Counted from the first letter of the stretch, positions 1-8,848 are shown. The stretch is 64,000 bases of DNA from Candidatus Pseudobacter hemicellulosilyticus (GCA_029202545.1 CP119311.1:558001-622000), one strand, 5' to 3'. Translations and numbers: made by a program. The notes: generated by a model not told the origin, from the sequence alone.

Positions 1-669
1 GGCCTGCACCAGATCGGCCTCGGCTTCCAGGGTACGTACAATACCAAAAGGCTGGACGGTTCCAAACTGAATTTTGAGACGGAGCTGGACGATAACGGCG
101 GCTGGACCCTGCCCAGCGGCGAGATCGTAGACAACCGCGAGTTCAACCTCAGCTATTTTGATGTGAGCGTAGGCGCCCTCTACAACGGTTCCACTGACGG
201 CTATAATAATTTCTATGTAGGGGTAGCCGGTTACCACCTCAACAAACCCAAAGAATCTTTTACAGAAGACAATATTGAATACACCCTGCATCCCCGGGTG
301 ACCGCCCATGCAGGCGCCGCCATTCCCATCGGGGATATCAGCCGCACCATTTATGCCAGTGCGTTATACAGCCGCCAGGCAGGCGCTACCAATTTTGTAG
401 CCGGCGGCGCTGTAGGCATGATGATGAATGGGGACGAAGAAAATCCCACTACTTTTTATGCAGGCATCTGGGGCCGGTTCAACAATGTGAACGATGCCGT
501 GATCCCCTATCTGGGACTGGAATTCGGCGGGTTCCGACTCGGCGCCTCTTATGATGTGAATGTCTCCAGCCTGAAGACTGCTTCGCAAAGCCGTGGCGGC
601 ATTGAGATATCTCTTATCTATATCAAGCGGCCACCAGGGTACAAAGGCATTCCCTGCCCCCGGTTTTAG
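1..669 (+). CDS. PorP/SprF family type IX secretion outer-membrane protein (5' end outside window)
   Basis: The frame is open from the first base, so only the last 222 residues are visible and the start lies upstream. PorP/SprF proteins are outer-membrane beta-barrel proteins tied to type IX secretion and gliding, often with a partner that anchors cell-surface adhesins. The sequence shows the family pattern: short amphipathic strands, a segment NFYVGVAGYHLNKP typical of the family core, and an ending GGIEISLIYIKRP...CPRF that matches the usual final barrel strand and Cys-Pro-Arg-Phe tail. The TAG stop overlaps the stop of the convergent transporter gene. Family assignment is firm, but which paralogue this is, and its partner, cannot be told without upstream sequence. 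Confidence 0.85.
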   Translation, partial: GLHQIGLGFQGTYNTKRLDGSKLNFETELDDNGGWTLPSGEIVDNREFNLSYFDVSVGALYNGSTDGYNNFYVGVAGYHLNKPKESFTEDNIEYTLHPRVTAHAGAAIPIGDISRTIYASALYSRQAGATNFVAGGAVGMMMNGDEENPTTFYAGIWGRFNNVNDAVIPYLGLEFGGFRLGASYDVNVSSLKTASQSRGGIEISLIYIKRPPGYKGIPCPRF

Positions 670-2144
670 ATCCCCAGCAGCAACGGCACCAGCCACCAGC
701 AGAACAGTGTGATCAGCACCACCGCTACCAGGTTCATCACAAAACCTGTTTTCACCATTTGTCCCAGCCGGATATGACCGCTTGCAAATACAATGGCGTT
801 GGGCGGCGTTCCCATGGGCATCATACTGGCGCAGCTGGCGCCCAGCGCCATCGGCAGGCCCAGCAGGATGGGATTCATGTGCAGCGCATCCGCAATGCCG
901 CCGATCACGGGAGAGAAAACGATCACCTGTGCAATATTGCTCATCACTTCACTGATAAAGAGGGAGACCAGCGTGATCATGAACACCAGCAACAATATGT
1001 TTGACCCTGAGAAGCCGGCGATCCACTGACCCAGCATTTCTATCAGCCCCGCTTTTTCCAGGGAAGCCGCCAGGGCAATGCCGCCGCCAAACAGCAGCAG
1101 GATACCCCAGGCCATCCGGGTAGTATCACTCCACTCCAGGATCTTCCGGCTTTTGAAAGGATGGCCTGAAGGACAGATGAACAGGGCGATGGCGCCCATG
1201 ATGGCAATCATATTATCATCCAGTTTGAAATACCCGTTCATATTGACCAGGTCGCGCGTGATCCAGAGCAGGGCCGTGCCGCCAAAAATACACAGCACTC
1301 TTTTTTCCGCCCTGCTGAGCGGCCCCAGCTGTTTCAGCTCGGCGCGGATCAGCTGCCGGGTGCTGTCGTCCGCCGCCAGCCGGCTGGGATAAAGGATTTT
1401 GGTCATGACCACATAGAGCGAGAACAGGAGCAGCAGGGCGATGGGCGTACAGATCAGCGCCCAGCTGGCAAAGGGAATATTGTAATCGTATTTATCGCGG
1501 ATATAGGCCACAAAAGCCACGTTGGGCGGTGTGCCGATGATGGTGGCAATACCACCGAAATTGGAGGCATAGGCAATACCCAGCATGATGGTGAGGGCCA
1601 GGTTATTGAGCCTGGCGTTACCCTTGTGATTTTGGGTCACCACATGGATCACCGAAGCGGCAATCGGGAACATCATCATAGTGGTAGCCGTATTGCTGAG
1701 CCACATGCTGATCAAACCCGTGGCCAGGATAAAGCCCAGCACGATGCGGTCGCCGCTGGTGCCGGTAAGATTGACAATATTGAGGGCAATACGTTTGTGG
1801 AGATCCCATTTTTCTATAGCCAGTCCCAGCATAAAACCGCCCATGAACAGGAAGATCACGGGATCCGCATAACCGGCTGACACTTCCCGGATAGTATGAA
1901 GGCCCATCAGTGGGAAAAGGACCAGGGGGGTGAGCGCCACTACCGGCATGGGCAGGGCTTCGGCCACCCACCAGGTGATCATAAGGCCGGCAATGGCCAG
2001 TACCTGCGCCGCCCGGGGCGGCACACCAAATGGATTGACCAGCAGCAGGAAGAAAAAGATCAACACGCCGGCGGCAAGGCCCAGCCAGGGCAGCAGCCAT
2101 TTGATGGAGGATGTTTTCAAGCAATCGTTTTGGTGGGTTAACAA
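666..2144 (-). CDS. DASS/SLC13-family sodium-coupled anion (dicarboxylate or sulfate) symporter
   Basis: Integral membrane transporter of about 492 residues, the usual length for the divalent anion:sodium symporter family, which takes up dicarboxylates, phosphate or sulfate with sodium. The two family repeats are visible: an SNTATTMMM segment near residue 148 followed by IIGTPPN near 205, and the second-half PMGTPPN near 442. There are about eleven hydrophobic segments. The substrate cannot be read from sequence. The outermost start is TTG at 2144. No ATG precedes the first membrane segment, so a TTG is likely used, either here or at codon 9. The gene follows the DNA glycosylase by 9 nt on the same strand, so they are probably co-transcribed. 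Its TAA stop overlaps the TAG of the convergent PorP/SprF gene. Confidence 0.85.
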   Translation of the reverse strand: MLTHQNDCLKTSSIKWLLPWLGLAAGVLIFFFLLLVNPFGVPPRAAQVLAIAGLMITWWVAEALPMPVVALTPLVLFPLMGLHTIREVSAGYADPVIFLFMGGFMLGLAIEKWDLHKRIALNIVNLTGTSGDRIVLGFILATGLISMWLSNTATTMMMFPIAASVIHVVTQNHKGNARLNNLALTIMLGIAYASNFGGIATIIGTPPNVAFVAYIRDKYDYNIPFASWALICTPIALLLLFSLYVVMTKILYPSRLAADDSTRQLIRAELKQLGPLSRAEKRVLCIFGGTALLWITRDLVNMNGYFKLDDNMIAIMGAIALFICPSGHPFKSRKILEWSDTTRMAWGILLLFGGGIALAASLEKAGLIEMLGQWIAGFSGSNILLLVFMITLVSLFISEVMSNIAQVIVFSPVIGGIADALHMNPILLGLPMALGASCASMMPMGTPPNAIVFASGHIRLGQMVKTGFVMNLVAVVLITLFCWWLVPLLLGI

Positions 2145-2153
2145 AAAGGGCCG

Positions 2154-2777
2154 TTACGGAACGGTCCTGATCTTTACTCGCTGTCCACTAACATACGGAT
2201 TATCTTTTACAATAAAGCGATAGGGCCAGGCGGCATGTTCCCCGGCATAGTCCACGCCAATGCGGGGTGTGGCCAGCCACTGCGTTTTTTTCAGGACAAA
2301 GCCGTCATCTGCCAGGTAGAGGGTATCGCCCTGCAGGTCAAAGCCTGTATGGCGGGTATGGATGCCCAGGGCCCTGGCTACATTTCCCGGGCCGCGGGTG
2401 AGGGTATGGTCCAGCCGGGGCTTGCCGGTGCGCAGCAACATCTGGTCAATGCCTTCCAGCGGCTCCAAAGCCCGTACCAGCACGGCATGCGGCACATCGG
2501 TCCGGTTGGTGACCACGTTGAACAGCTGATGAATACCATAGCAGAGATATACATAGGCCGTGCCTGCGGCGCCATACATGATCTCCGTCCGGTTGGTGCG
2601 GCGGCCGTTCCAGGCATGAGAAGCGCGGTCTGTAACGCCCTCATAAGCTTCTGTTTCTACAATACGGCCGGCCGTCAACACTCCATCAAAATGGCTGACA
2701 AGGATCTTGCCAAGCATTTCTTTCGCTATCTTCACCACATCGGCCCTGTTATAAAACGATTGATCCAGTTTTTTCAT
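2154..2777 (-). CDS. DNA-3-methyladenine glycosylase, AAG/MPG family
   Basis: Base-excision repair enzyme of 207 residues that removes alkylated purines such as 3-methyladenine. The family signature is clear: GRIVETEAYEG near residues 38-47, which contains the catalytic Glu, then the DRASHAWNG and RTEIMYGAAGTAYVYLCYGI segments that form the DNA-intercalating and base-binding surface. Length matches bacterial AAG proteins of about 200 residues. I prefer the ATG at 2777 (MKKLDQSFYN) over an upstream TTG at 2786, because homologues usually start just before this point. It is upstream of the anion symporter on the same strand, but no functional link between the two is evident. Confidence 0.93.
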   Translation of the reverse strand: MKKLDQSFYNRADVVKIAKEMLGKILVSHFDGVLTAGRIVETEAYEGVTDRASHAWNGRRTNRTEIMYGAAGTAYVYLCYGIHQLFNVVTNRTDVPHAVLVRALEPLEGIDQMLLRTGKPRLDHTLTRGPGNVARALGIHTRHTGFDLQGDTLYLADDGFVLKKTQWLATPRIGVDYAGEHAAWPYRFIVKDNPYVSGQRVKIRTVP

Positions 2778-2808
2778 GAGTGGCAATGCCTGATAATTAT
2801 TAATTCAT

Positions 2809-2816
2809 TAAGTTTG
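2809..2816 (+). promoter_or_regulatory. Candidate Bacteroidetes -7 promoter box (TAAGTTTG)
   Basis: TAAGTTTG is an exact match to the Bacteroidetes primary sigma -7 consensus TAnnTTTG. It lies in the gap between the divergent glycosylase and EI24 genes, 75 nt before the proposed EI24 start. No clear TTTG -33 element is seen at the expected distance, so confidence is modest. Confidence 0.35.
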
Positions 2817-2891
2817 ATCCCGCCGCGCAATAGCAGTTCAGCTGCGCTTCGCACCAGAATAACAGGCAGGACAAATCCAAATTTAAAGAAC

Positions 2892-3659
2892 TTGCTCAAA
2901 GAAATCGTCATTGCTGTTCAGTCCTATTTCAGAGCGCACCGGTTCATCAGTAATCACCGGATGTGGAAGTGGATCCTGATACCCGGCATCCTGTATACCC
3001 TGCTGTTCATGGTGGGCATGTATTTTTTCTGGATCTCCTCCGATAATGCCGTTACCTGGCTCAGTCACCGGCTGGGCATTGACCGCTGGCTGCACCGCCA
3101 GAGCAGCGGGATCCTCAGTTTCTTTTTTATGATGGGCGAACTCATGATCCGCCTCATCCTGGTACTGTTCTATTTCTCCCTTTTCAAATATTTGTTCCTG
3201 ATCATCGGCTCACCGCTCTTTGCTTACCTGAGCGAGAAAACGGATGCCATGCTCACCGGCAAGGATTTCCCCTTCAGCACTAACCAACTGCTGAAGGATA
3301 TGGGCCGCGGTATCCGCCTCTCCCTGCGCAATACCCTCTGGCAGACCGTCTACATGGTAAGCCTGCTCATCCTGTCCTTCATACCGCTGGTGGGCTGGAT
3401 AGTGCCGGTGGTGGCTATCTTCGTGGAATGTTACTATTACGGTTTTTCCATGCTGGACTACAGCTGCGAGCGGCATAAGCTCTCCCCTACCGCCAGCATC
3501 GACTATATAGGTAAACACAAGGGACTGGCCATTGGCAATGGCATGGTCTTTTACCTCATGCACCTGGTGCCCTTCCTGGGCTGGGTGCTGGCCCCTTCCT
3601 ATGCAGTGATTGCCGCTACCATCAGCCTGTATCACCAGGAACCCACGGCCGATCTTTAA
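2892..3659 (+). CDS. EI24 domain (CysZ-like) membrane protein
   Basis: Predicted inner-membrane protein of 255 residues with the EI24/CysZ-like architecture: an amphipathic N-terminus (LKEIVIAVQSYFRAHRFI), then about four long hydrophobic segments, and a conserved middle with PLVGWIVPVVAIFVECYYYGFSMLDY. The frame is open far upstream, but that part is antisense to the glycosylase and unlikely to be translated. Homologues typically begin MLKEIV, which points to the TTG at 2892 as the start. An ATG at 2961 would remove a conserved segment. The role is unknown in this group. CysZ itself is a sulfate channel, but short Bacteroidetes EI24 proteins have no demonstrated substrate. It is followed after 16 nt by the RsmI-like gene, probably in one operon. 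Confidence 0.75.
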   Translation: MLKEIVIAVQSYFRAHRFISNHRMWKWILIPGILYTLLFMVGMYFFWISSDNAVTWLSHRLGIDRWLHRQSSGILSFFFMMGELMIRLILVLFYFSLFKYLFLIIGSPLFAYLSEKTDAMLTGKDFPFSTNQLLKDMGRGIRLSLRNTLWQTVYMVSLLILSFIPLVGWIVPVVAIFVECYYYGFSMLDYSCERHKLSPTASIDYIGKHKGLAIGNGMVFYLMHLVPFLGWVLAPSYAVIAATISLYHQEPTADL

Positions 3660-3675
3660 GTAAAACCTGTTGTGT

Positions 3676-4371
3676 ATGCCTACCGTGTACCTGATCCCCT
3701 CCTACCTGTTTGATCCATCACCGGAAACCCTTTCACCTGCAGTATTGCCGGCGGTCCAGGATTGCTCCGTGTTCTTTGTGGAGAATGAACGCAGCGCCCG
3801 CCGCTTCCTGAAATCTATCTGGAAGGAAATGGTCATTGACAACTATAGCTGGTTCACTATCCATAAGGCGGAAGCCGAAGTACAGGCCGCATTCCGCCAG
3901 GTATTGAAAGAAGGGAAAAATATCGGCATCATCAGTGAAGCCGGCTGCCCCGGTGTGGCTGATCCCGGTCAGCTGCTGGTACAGACCGCCCATGCGGCCG
4001 GAGCAAAAGTAAAACCCCTGGTAGGTCCCAGTTCTATACTACTGGCCCTGATGGCCAGCGGCATGAACGGCCAGCAGTTCCGCTTTGTAGGTTACCTGCC
4101 TATTGATAACGGGCAGCGGGCAAAAGTCATTAAGGACCTGGAAGCCGATGCCCGGAAAAATAACTGCACACAGCTTTTTATTGAAACGCCCTATCGTAAC
4201 CAGCAACTGCTGGAGACCCTGTTGAAGACCTGCCAGCCGGACTCACGGTTATGTATAGCCTCTGACATTACCGCTCCTGATGAATTTATCAGGACCCTTA
4301 GCATCCGGGAATGGAAACAGCAGGCACCGGCACTGCATAAGCGCCCCACCATTTTCTGCCTGATCAGTTGA
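3676..4371 (+). CDS. RsmI-like SAM-dependent methyltransferase, tetrapyrrole methylase fold
   Basis: Protein of 231 residues of the RsmI/YraL branch of tetrapyrrole methylases. RsmI 2'-O-methylates C1402 of 16S rRNA. Visible motifs are the SAM-loop ISEAGCPGVADPGQLLV near residue 95 and LVGPSSILLALMASGMNGQQFRFVGYLP, both diagnostic for the RsmI group, plus a late FIETPYRNQQ. It is shorter than E. coli RsmI (286 residues) and matches the short Bacteroidetes form, which lacks the C-terminal domain, so whether it modifies C1402 is inferred. A TTG two codons upstream of the chosen ATG is possible. Its TGA stop is 1 nt from the stop of the convergent small protein. Confidence 0.85.
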   Translation: MPTVYLIPSYLFDPSPETLSPAVLPAVQDCSVFFVENERSARRFLKSIWKEMVIDNYSWFTIHKAEAEVQAAFRQVLKEGKNIGIISEAGCPGVADPGQLLVQTAHAAGAKVKPLVGPSSILLALMASGMNGQQFRFVGYLPIDNGQRAKVIKDLEADARKNNCTQLFIETPYRNQQLLETLLKTCQPDSRLCIASDITAPDEFIRTLSIREWKQQAPALHKRPTIFCLIS

Positions 4372-4372
4372 A

Positions 4373-4759
4373 TTATTGTGGACTGATAGTGGTCTCAATA
4401 GTCCTGAGGTCCCGTATCTGGTACACACTGTCCACGATGTATTTCTGCCAGCCCCGCCAGGGCAGCGCTCCGAAATAGCTTTTGAAATGCAGCTCTACTT
4501 CCCGACCGGCATTCTCCAGCAGGGTTTTGGCTACGCGCTCATTCACTACACTGAACTGGAATTCGTTACTTTGTACATTGGCCCGGAAACCGCTCTGGAT
4601 GATCTTTCCCTCATAGGTTTTCCAGACATAACCTTTACGCCCGAAGGTATTGAGCACGCCGGCCTTGGTGCCGTCCTCATAGACCCAGTAGAACCGGAAA
4701 TAGCCGAACAGGACCAACCCCAGCAGGAGCGTAACGAAGAGATAACGTGTCCATTTCAT
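4373..4759 (-). CDS. Conserved Bacteroidetes membrane-anchored protein of unknown function
   Basis: Small protein of 128 residues with one N-terminal membrane anchor (about residues 6-24, rich in Leu, Val and Phe) followed by a soluble domain of about 100 residues. The pattern WVYEDGTKAGVLNTFGRKGYVWKTYEGKI is recognisable from many Bacteroidetes genomes, where homologues are sometimes mislabelled 6-phosphogluconate dehydrogenase. At this length it cannot be that enzyme, and no catalytic motif is seen. The domain probably faces the periplasm. It is transcribed alone, convergent with the RsmI-like gene and divergent from bshA. Confidence 0.7.
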   Translation of the reverse strand: MKWTRYLFVTLLLGLVLFGYFRFYWVYEDGTKAGVLNTFGRKGYVWKTYEGKIIQSGFRANVQSNEFQFSVVNERVAKTLLENAGREVELHFKSYFGALPWRGWQKYIVDSVYQIRDLRTIETTISPQ

Positions 4760-4879
4760 GCTTGTGCGGGTTTAAAGTGAACTTTCTTTACTTATTGGCT
4801 GTTAGTGGGGCTAAAGTTAGGGGAAACCGGGAAAAGAACTACCTTGAGCCCCCTGATACCATAATAATAATTGCCATTT

Positions 4880-5998
4880 ATGCGGATTGGAATTGTATGT
4901 TATCCCACCTTTGGCGGTAGCGGCGTGTTAGCGACAGAACTGGGCAAAGCGCTGGCCGACAAAGGTCATGAGATCCACTTTATCACTTACCAGCAGCCGG
5001 TACGGCTGAGCGAGTTCAACGCCAATATATTTTATCACGAAGTCCGGGTACCCACTTACCCTTTGTTTGACTATCCTCCCTATGAAACGGCCCTGTCCAG
5101 CACCATGGTGGATGTGATTGTCAACAACAACATTGACCTGCTCCACGTGCATTACGCCATCCCCCACGCTTCCGCCGCCTATATGGCCAAGATGATCCTG
5201 GCCAAACAGGGCAAGCGCCTGCCGGTGATCACTACCCTGCATGGCACGGATATTACCTTGGTGGGGCGCGACAAGACCTTTGCGCCCGTGGTCACTTTTT
5301 CCATCAATGAAAGCGACGCCATCACCGCCGTGTCCAATAACCTGCGGGATGAAACCTATAAGCATTTTAAGATCGACAAGCAGATTGAAGTGATCCAGAA
5401 TTTTGTGGATGTAAAACGCTTCAACAAAAAACCTATTGATGCCTTCCGCCGTGTAATAGCACCGCATGGTGAAAAGATCCTGCTGCATGCTTCCAATTTC
5501 CGCAAGCTGAAACGCGTGGAAGATGTGGTACGCACTTTTGCAGAAGTGATCAAAGAGGTACCCGCCAAACTGCTGTTTGTGGGTGATGGTCCGGAAAGGC
5601 CTGTAGCCGAAAGCCTGGGCCGGGAGCTGAAGATCTATGATGATATCCGTTTTGTAGGCCGCCAGGAACAGATTGAAGAGATCCTGGCCATCTCTGATCT
5701 TTTCCTGCTGCCCTCGGATTACGAGAGCTTTGGCCTGGCCGCCCTGGAAGCGATGGCCGCCAGCGTACCGGTCATCAGTTCTGACGCCGGTGGCCTGCCC
5801 GAGATCAATGTGGAAGGCAAAACAGGTTACCTCAGCCATGTAGGCGATGTGGAGACCATGAGCCGCCGCGCTATTGAACTGCTGTCAGATGAAACAAAAC
5901 TGAAAAGCTTCCGGGCTAACGCTTTTGAACATGCGCAGCATTTCGATATAGACAGGGTAGTGCCTATGTACGAAGCGTTGTATAATCGCTTTCTATAG
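4880..5998 (+). CDS. bshA: N-acetyl-alpha-D-glucosaminyl L-malate synthase, bacillithiol biosynthesis
   Basis: GT4-family glycosyltransferase of 372 residues, catalysing the first step of bacillithiol synthesis: transfer of GlcNAc from UDP-GlcNAc to L-malate. The N-terminus MRIGIVCYPTFGGSGVLATELGKALA is near-diagnostic for BshA, followed by HYAIPHASAAYMAKM and TLHGTDITLVG. The C-terminal Rossmann domain carries the nucleotide-sugar motif PSDYESFGLAALEAMA. The ATG at 4880 gives the canonical N-terminus, and a TTG three codons earlier is less likely. Bacillithiol is a cysteine-containing thiol, so this gene is a consumer of the sulfur pathway encoded further right. A strong bidirectional hairpin terminator follows the gene. 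Confidence 0.95.
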   Translation: MRIGIVCYPTFGGSGVLATELGKALADKGHEIHFITYQQPVRLSEFNANIFYHEVRVPTYPLFDYPPYETALSSTMVDVIVNNNIDLLHVHYAIPHASAAYMAKMILAKQGKRLPVITTLHGTDITLVGRDKTFAPVVTFSINESDAITAVSNNLRDETYKHFKIDKQIEVIQNFVDVKRFNKKPIDAFRRVIAPHGEKILLHASNFRKLKRVEDVVRTFAEVIKEVPAKLLFVGDGPERPVAESLGRELKIYDDIRFVGRQEQIEEILAISDLFLLPSDYESFGLAALEAMAASVPVISSDAGGLPEINVEGKTGYLSHVGDVETMSRRAIELLSDETKLKSFRANAFEHAQHFDIDRVVPMYEALYNRFL

Positions 5999-6043
5999 TT
6001 TTTGAAGAATCGCTATCCATCATAAAGAGGCATTCTTACTCAT

Positions 6044-6085
6044 AAAAGATCCCCCAAAACAGTCTGAGCTTTGGGGGATCTTTTT
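6044..6085. terminator. Bidirectional intrinsic terminator between bshA and the envC-like gene
   Basis: The left arm AAAGATCCCCCAAA and right arm TTTGGGGGATCTTT form a 14-bp perfect stem around a loop of about 11 nt. A run of A lies before and a run of T after, so it can terminate transcripts from both directions between the two convergent genes. Confidence 0.92.
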
Positions 6086-6153
6086 ATGGGTAGATGAGTA
6101 CTCGTTGTACTGTTTCAGTGTTTGCCGGCAGCGGTAAGGTTCCGCCAGCCCGC

Positions 6154-7506
6154 TTATCTTCTCCGGATCCAGGTTTCAGGGTCCAGGTTGCGGTTCTCCT
6201 GCAGCAGCAGGAAATCGATCTCTCCATTGCCATCGTCATTCGCTGCCGCACGACCCAGCATCTGACCGGCCACCACTTCCTGGTTCTTGGAAACACTGAC
6301 CGCAGAGAGGTTACTATAGGTAGTAAAATATTTACCATGCTGCACCAGCACCACCCAGTTACCGTCCAGGTCAAAGATCTGGGTCACCTTTCCTTCATAC
6401 ACAGCCTTCACCACCGCGCCAACCTCTGTTTCCAGTGTCAGACCGGGGTTATTGCCGCGCAGGTTAGTGCCGTCAATGCCGTAGGTGCCAAAATGGATCT
6501 TGATATTGCATTTCTCCACCGGCCAGGGTAATTTGCCCCTGTTCTTTTCAAAACCACCGGAAATGGCAACGCCTTCCGGTGTAGCTTCCAGTACGCTTTC
6601 CTTACGCACCGGAGCGGCGGCCGGCTTCTCCACCGGTTTGGCGGGGGCGGCGGCTACAGGGTTGGAAGGACTGGTGCTGGTAGCTGGTTTATTGGCCGCA
6701 GCGTCAGCCTTGCGGGCTTTCTCACGGGCATCGGCCAGCGCCTTGGCTTTCGCCTTTTCTTCCGCCTCCGCTTTGGCGCGGGCGGCTTTGATCTCCCGGT
6801 CAATTGCAGCGCGGATGGCGGATTTCAGCTTCAGGTCGGCCTTGGCCTTGACCGTCAGCTCCTTGGACAGCTCCCGCTCACGGCTCTTCAGGTTCTTGAC
6901 AAAATCATCCTTTTCCCTGCGTTCCCCATCCAATACTTTTTTCTCTTTCTCCTGTTTGGCCAATACATCATCCTTCTCCTTGCGGGAGTTCTCCAATGTG
7001 CTGATCTTTCCCTGCAGCAGGTCCTGGGTATTCCGGATACTCACCGCCTGCTGCTCTCGGTAGCGGCGATAGGATTTCAGGTATTCTATCCGGCGCAGGG
7101 CATCGTTGAAATTGGAAGCAGAGAATATAAAGTTCAGGAAATCGTAATTGCTGCGGTTCTTGTAGGCATACACCACACTTTTTTCATACTGCACTTTAAG
7201 CGTGTCCAGCTCGGTGCGGAGCCGGGTGATCTCATTGCGGGATTGACCAATGGAGCCATTGATCACGTCAATCTGGTCACTGATATTAGTGATAGCCTGT
7301 TCCCGGAGCCGCAGCTTCTTCTTGATCATGTTGAGCTGCCCCAGGCCGGCCTTGGTATTTTTCTTGGTATCATTGAGCGACCTGCGCAGCTCATCGATCT
7401 CGTCCTGGATCTCAGCCTGTTTCTTTTTCAGTTCATCACTTCCCTGGGCCAGCACAGTGCCGGCGCACATAACAGCAAGAACAAGGGTGGCCAGAAATTT
7501 CAGCAT
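6154..7506 (-). CDS. EnvC/NlpD-like murein hydrolase activator with coiled coil and degenerate LytM domain
   Basis: Exported protein of 450 residues: signal peptide (about 1-20, ending in AGTVLAQ), a long heptad-rich coiled coil (about 22-230), a Lys/Ala-rich stretch and Pro/Ala linker (about 230-310), and a C-terminal LytM/M23 domain (about 330-450). The layout is that of EnvC, which activates cell-division amidases rather than cutting peptidoglycan itself. The LytM domain lacks the zinc ligands of active M23 peptidases. VLVQHGKYFTTYSNL keeps only one His of the usual pair, and the last strand reads EIDFLLLQ where an active enzyme would have HxH. It is the last gene of the ispF-dut-DUF4292-envC operon and ends before the bidirectional terminator. 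Confidence 0.85.
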   Translation of the reverse strand: MLKFLATLVLAVMCAGTVLAQGSDELKKKQAEIQDEIDELRRSLNDTKKNTKAGLGQLNMIKKKLRLREQAITNISDQIDVINGSIGQSRNEITRLRTELDTLKVQYEKSVVYAYKNRSNYDFLNFIFSASNFNDALRRIEYLKSYRRYREQQAVSIRNTQDLLQGKISTLENSRKEKDDVLAKQEKEKKVLDGERREKDDFVKNLKSRERELSKELTVKAKADLKLKSAIRAAIDREIKAARAKAEAEEKAKAKALADAREKARKADAAANKPATSTSPSNPVAAAPAKPVEKPAAAPVRKESVLEATPEGVAISGGFEKNRGKLPWPVEKCNIKIHFGTYGIDGTNLRGNNPGLTLETEVGAVVKAVYEGKVTQIFDLDGNWVVLVQHGKYFTTYSNLSAVSVSKNQEVVAGQMLGRAAANDDGNGEIDFLLLQENRNLDPETWIRRR

Positions 7507-7547
7507 AGCTACACTATTTAAAGATGATCACTAAACAATATAACGCT

Positions 7548-8366
7548 TTATTGGCTCTTATAATTTCGTGGAATGGCAAATGGAAAGCTTAAATCCAAGT
7601 TAAAGTCCACCTGCTTGAACTGCATCTCAATATCCAGCTTGGTCTTCTCCGTCAGCGTGATCCGGCGCGAGGTAGAGAAGCGCTGCCCGCCTTTCAACTC
7701 ATAGCCCCCGTAGGAGATATTGCCCGTACGGGAACGCAGCACGTCAATATCATCCAGCTTGCTCTGCTGCAGCGCATAATCACTGCTCTTCACCGTCAGC
7801 AGGTTCCGGAACAGTTTGCCCACGCTGACCAGGGAAACGGTCTGGTCGTCCTTACGGTAGGATATAATATTGCTGTCCAGGAATACCGGGTTGCCGATCA
7901 GCAGTTCCTGCAGATCGTAGAAAGTAAGTGGTATTTTGGCTACTTCCTGCAGATAGTTCACGGAGCGCAGCTGTATGATCTTATCCAGCTTATTGAGCAG
8001 CTTCACGCTGTCCGGCGTGATCATTACCCGGAAGGCCTCAATACCCAGCAGGGCATTGATGGATACCCAGATCACGCTGTCTCTGGTGATACGGATATTG
8101 GCGTTAACATCAGTCCGCTTGCCGTCATTGCCGGCAAATTCTACTTTGACCTTGGCAGAGAAGGTGCGGAAATCGATCCTGTTCTTTTGAATGCCCTGGT
8201 ACACCTCGCTGATGAAGCGAATGGAATCGGCCCGGGCATCAATTACAGGCGCCACATGGGAAGTATCTTTCTTGCTCACCGCCGTCTGTATCTTCTTGGC
8301 GGAACGGCAGCTACCCATGGCCAGCAGGAAAGCACCTGCCATGATTAACCAAAAACAATATTTCAT
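7548..8366 (-). CDS. DUF4292 lipoprotein
   Basis: Protein of 272 residues with an N-terminal lipoprotein signal (hydrophobic stretch ending LLAMGSC, Cys at residue 20) and a DUF4292 domain over the rest. The predicted fold is a curved beta-sheet related to LolA/LolB-type lipid carriers, which suggests but does not prove lipoprotein or lipid handling at the outer membrane. The ATG at 8366 is preferred over an upstream TTG because it places the signal peptide at the true N-terminus and sits 10 nt after the dut stop. The order dut, DUF4292, envC-like is common in Bacteroidetes, supporting a cell-envelope role. Confidence 0.8.
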   Translation of the reverse strand: MKYCFWLIMAGAFLLAMGSCRSAKKIQTAVSKKDTSHVAPVIDARADSIRFISEVYQGIQKNRIDFRTFSAKVKVEFAGNDGKRTDVNANIRITRDSVIWVSINALLGIEAFRVMITPDSVKLLNKLDKIIQLRSVNYLQEVAKIPLTFYDLQELLIGNPVFLDSNIISYRKDDQTVSLVSVGKLFRNLLTVKSSDYALQQSKLDDIDVLRSRTGNISYGGYELKGGQRFSTSRRITLTEKTKLDIEMQFKQVDFNLDLSFPFAIPRNYKSQ

Positions 8367-8376
8367 GTAGTATCTT

Positions 8377-8820
8377 TTACGATTTTCCCGTATGCCCAAA
8401 CCCGCCTGCAGCGCGCTCTGTAGCGTTAATGGCTGCTACGGACACCCATTCTACCCGCTCTACCTGGGCCACTACCATCTGTGCAATGCGATCGCCATGC
8501 TGAATGGTCTGCGGCTCCTGTGAGAGGTTGATGAGGATCACTTTGATCTCACCCCGGTAATCGGCATCAATGGTGCCGGGGGTATTGAGACAGGTGATGC
8601 CCTGTTTGATGGCCAGTCCGCTGCGCGGTCTTATCTGTGCCTCATGTCCTTCCGGCAGTTCAATGAACAGCCCGGTAGGGACCAGTGTGCGCTCCAGGGG
8701 TTGTAATACTACGGGCGAGCCGAGATTGGCCCGCAGGTCCATGCCTGCTGATCCGGAAGTTGCATATTCCGGTAAGGCGTTGGCCGATTGATTGATGATC
8801 TTAACGTTGATTGCTGGCAT
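8377..8820 (-). CDS. dut: dUTP diphosphatase (dUTPase), trimeric type
   Basis: Hydrolyses dUTP to dUMP and pyrophosphate, keeping uracil out of DNA and supplying the thymidylate precursor. At 147 residues it has the normal length of the homotrimeric enzyme, and all five family motifs are visible in order: GSAGMDLRA, PRSGLAIKQGI, GTIDADYRGEIKVILIN (with the catalytic Asp), DRIAQMVV and the C-terminal ERAAGGFGHTGKS arm that closes over the site. The ATG at 8820 (MPAINVKII) is chosen over a TTG two codons upstream. It lies 28 nt after ispF in a tight operon. Confidence 0.96.
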   Translation of the reverse strand: MPAINVKIINQSANALPEYATSGSAGMDLRANLGSPVVLQPLERTLVPTGLFIELPEGHEAQIRPRSGLAIKQGITCLNTPGTIDADYRGEIKVILINLSQEPQTIQHGDRIAQMVVAQVERVEWVSVAAINATERAAGGFGHTGKS

Positions 8821-8848
8821 GCGCAAATATAGGACAGTTCATACAGAA

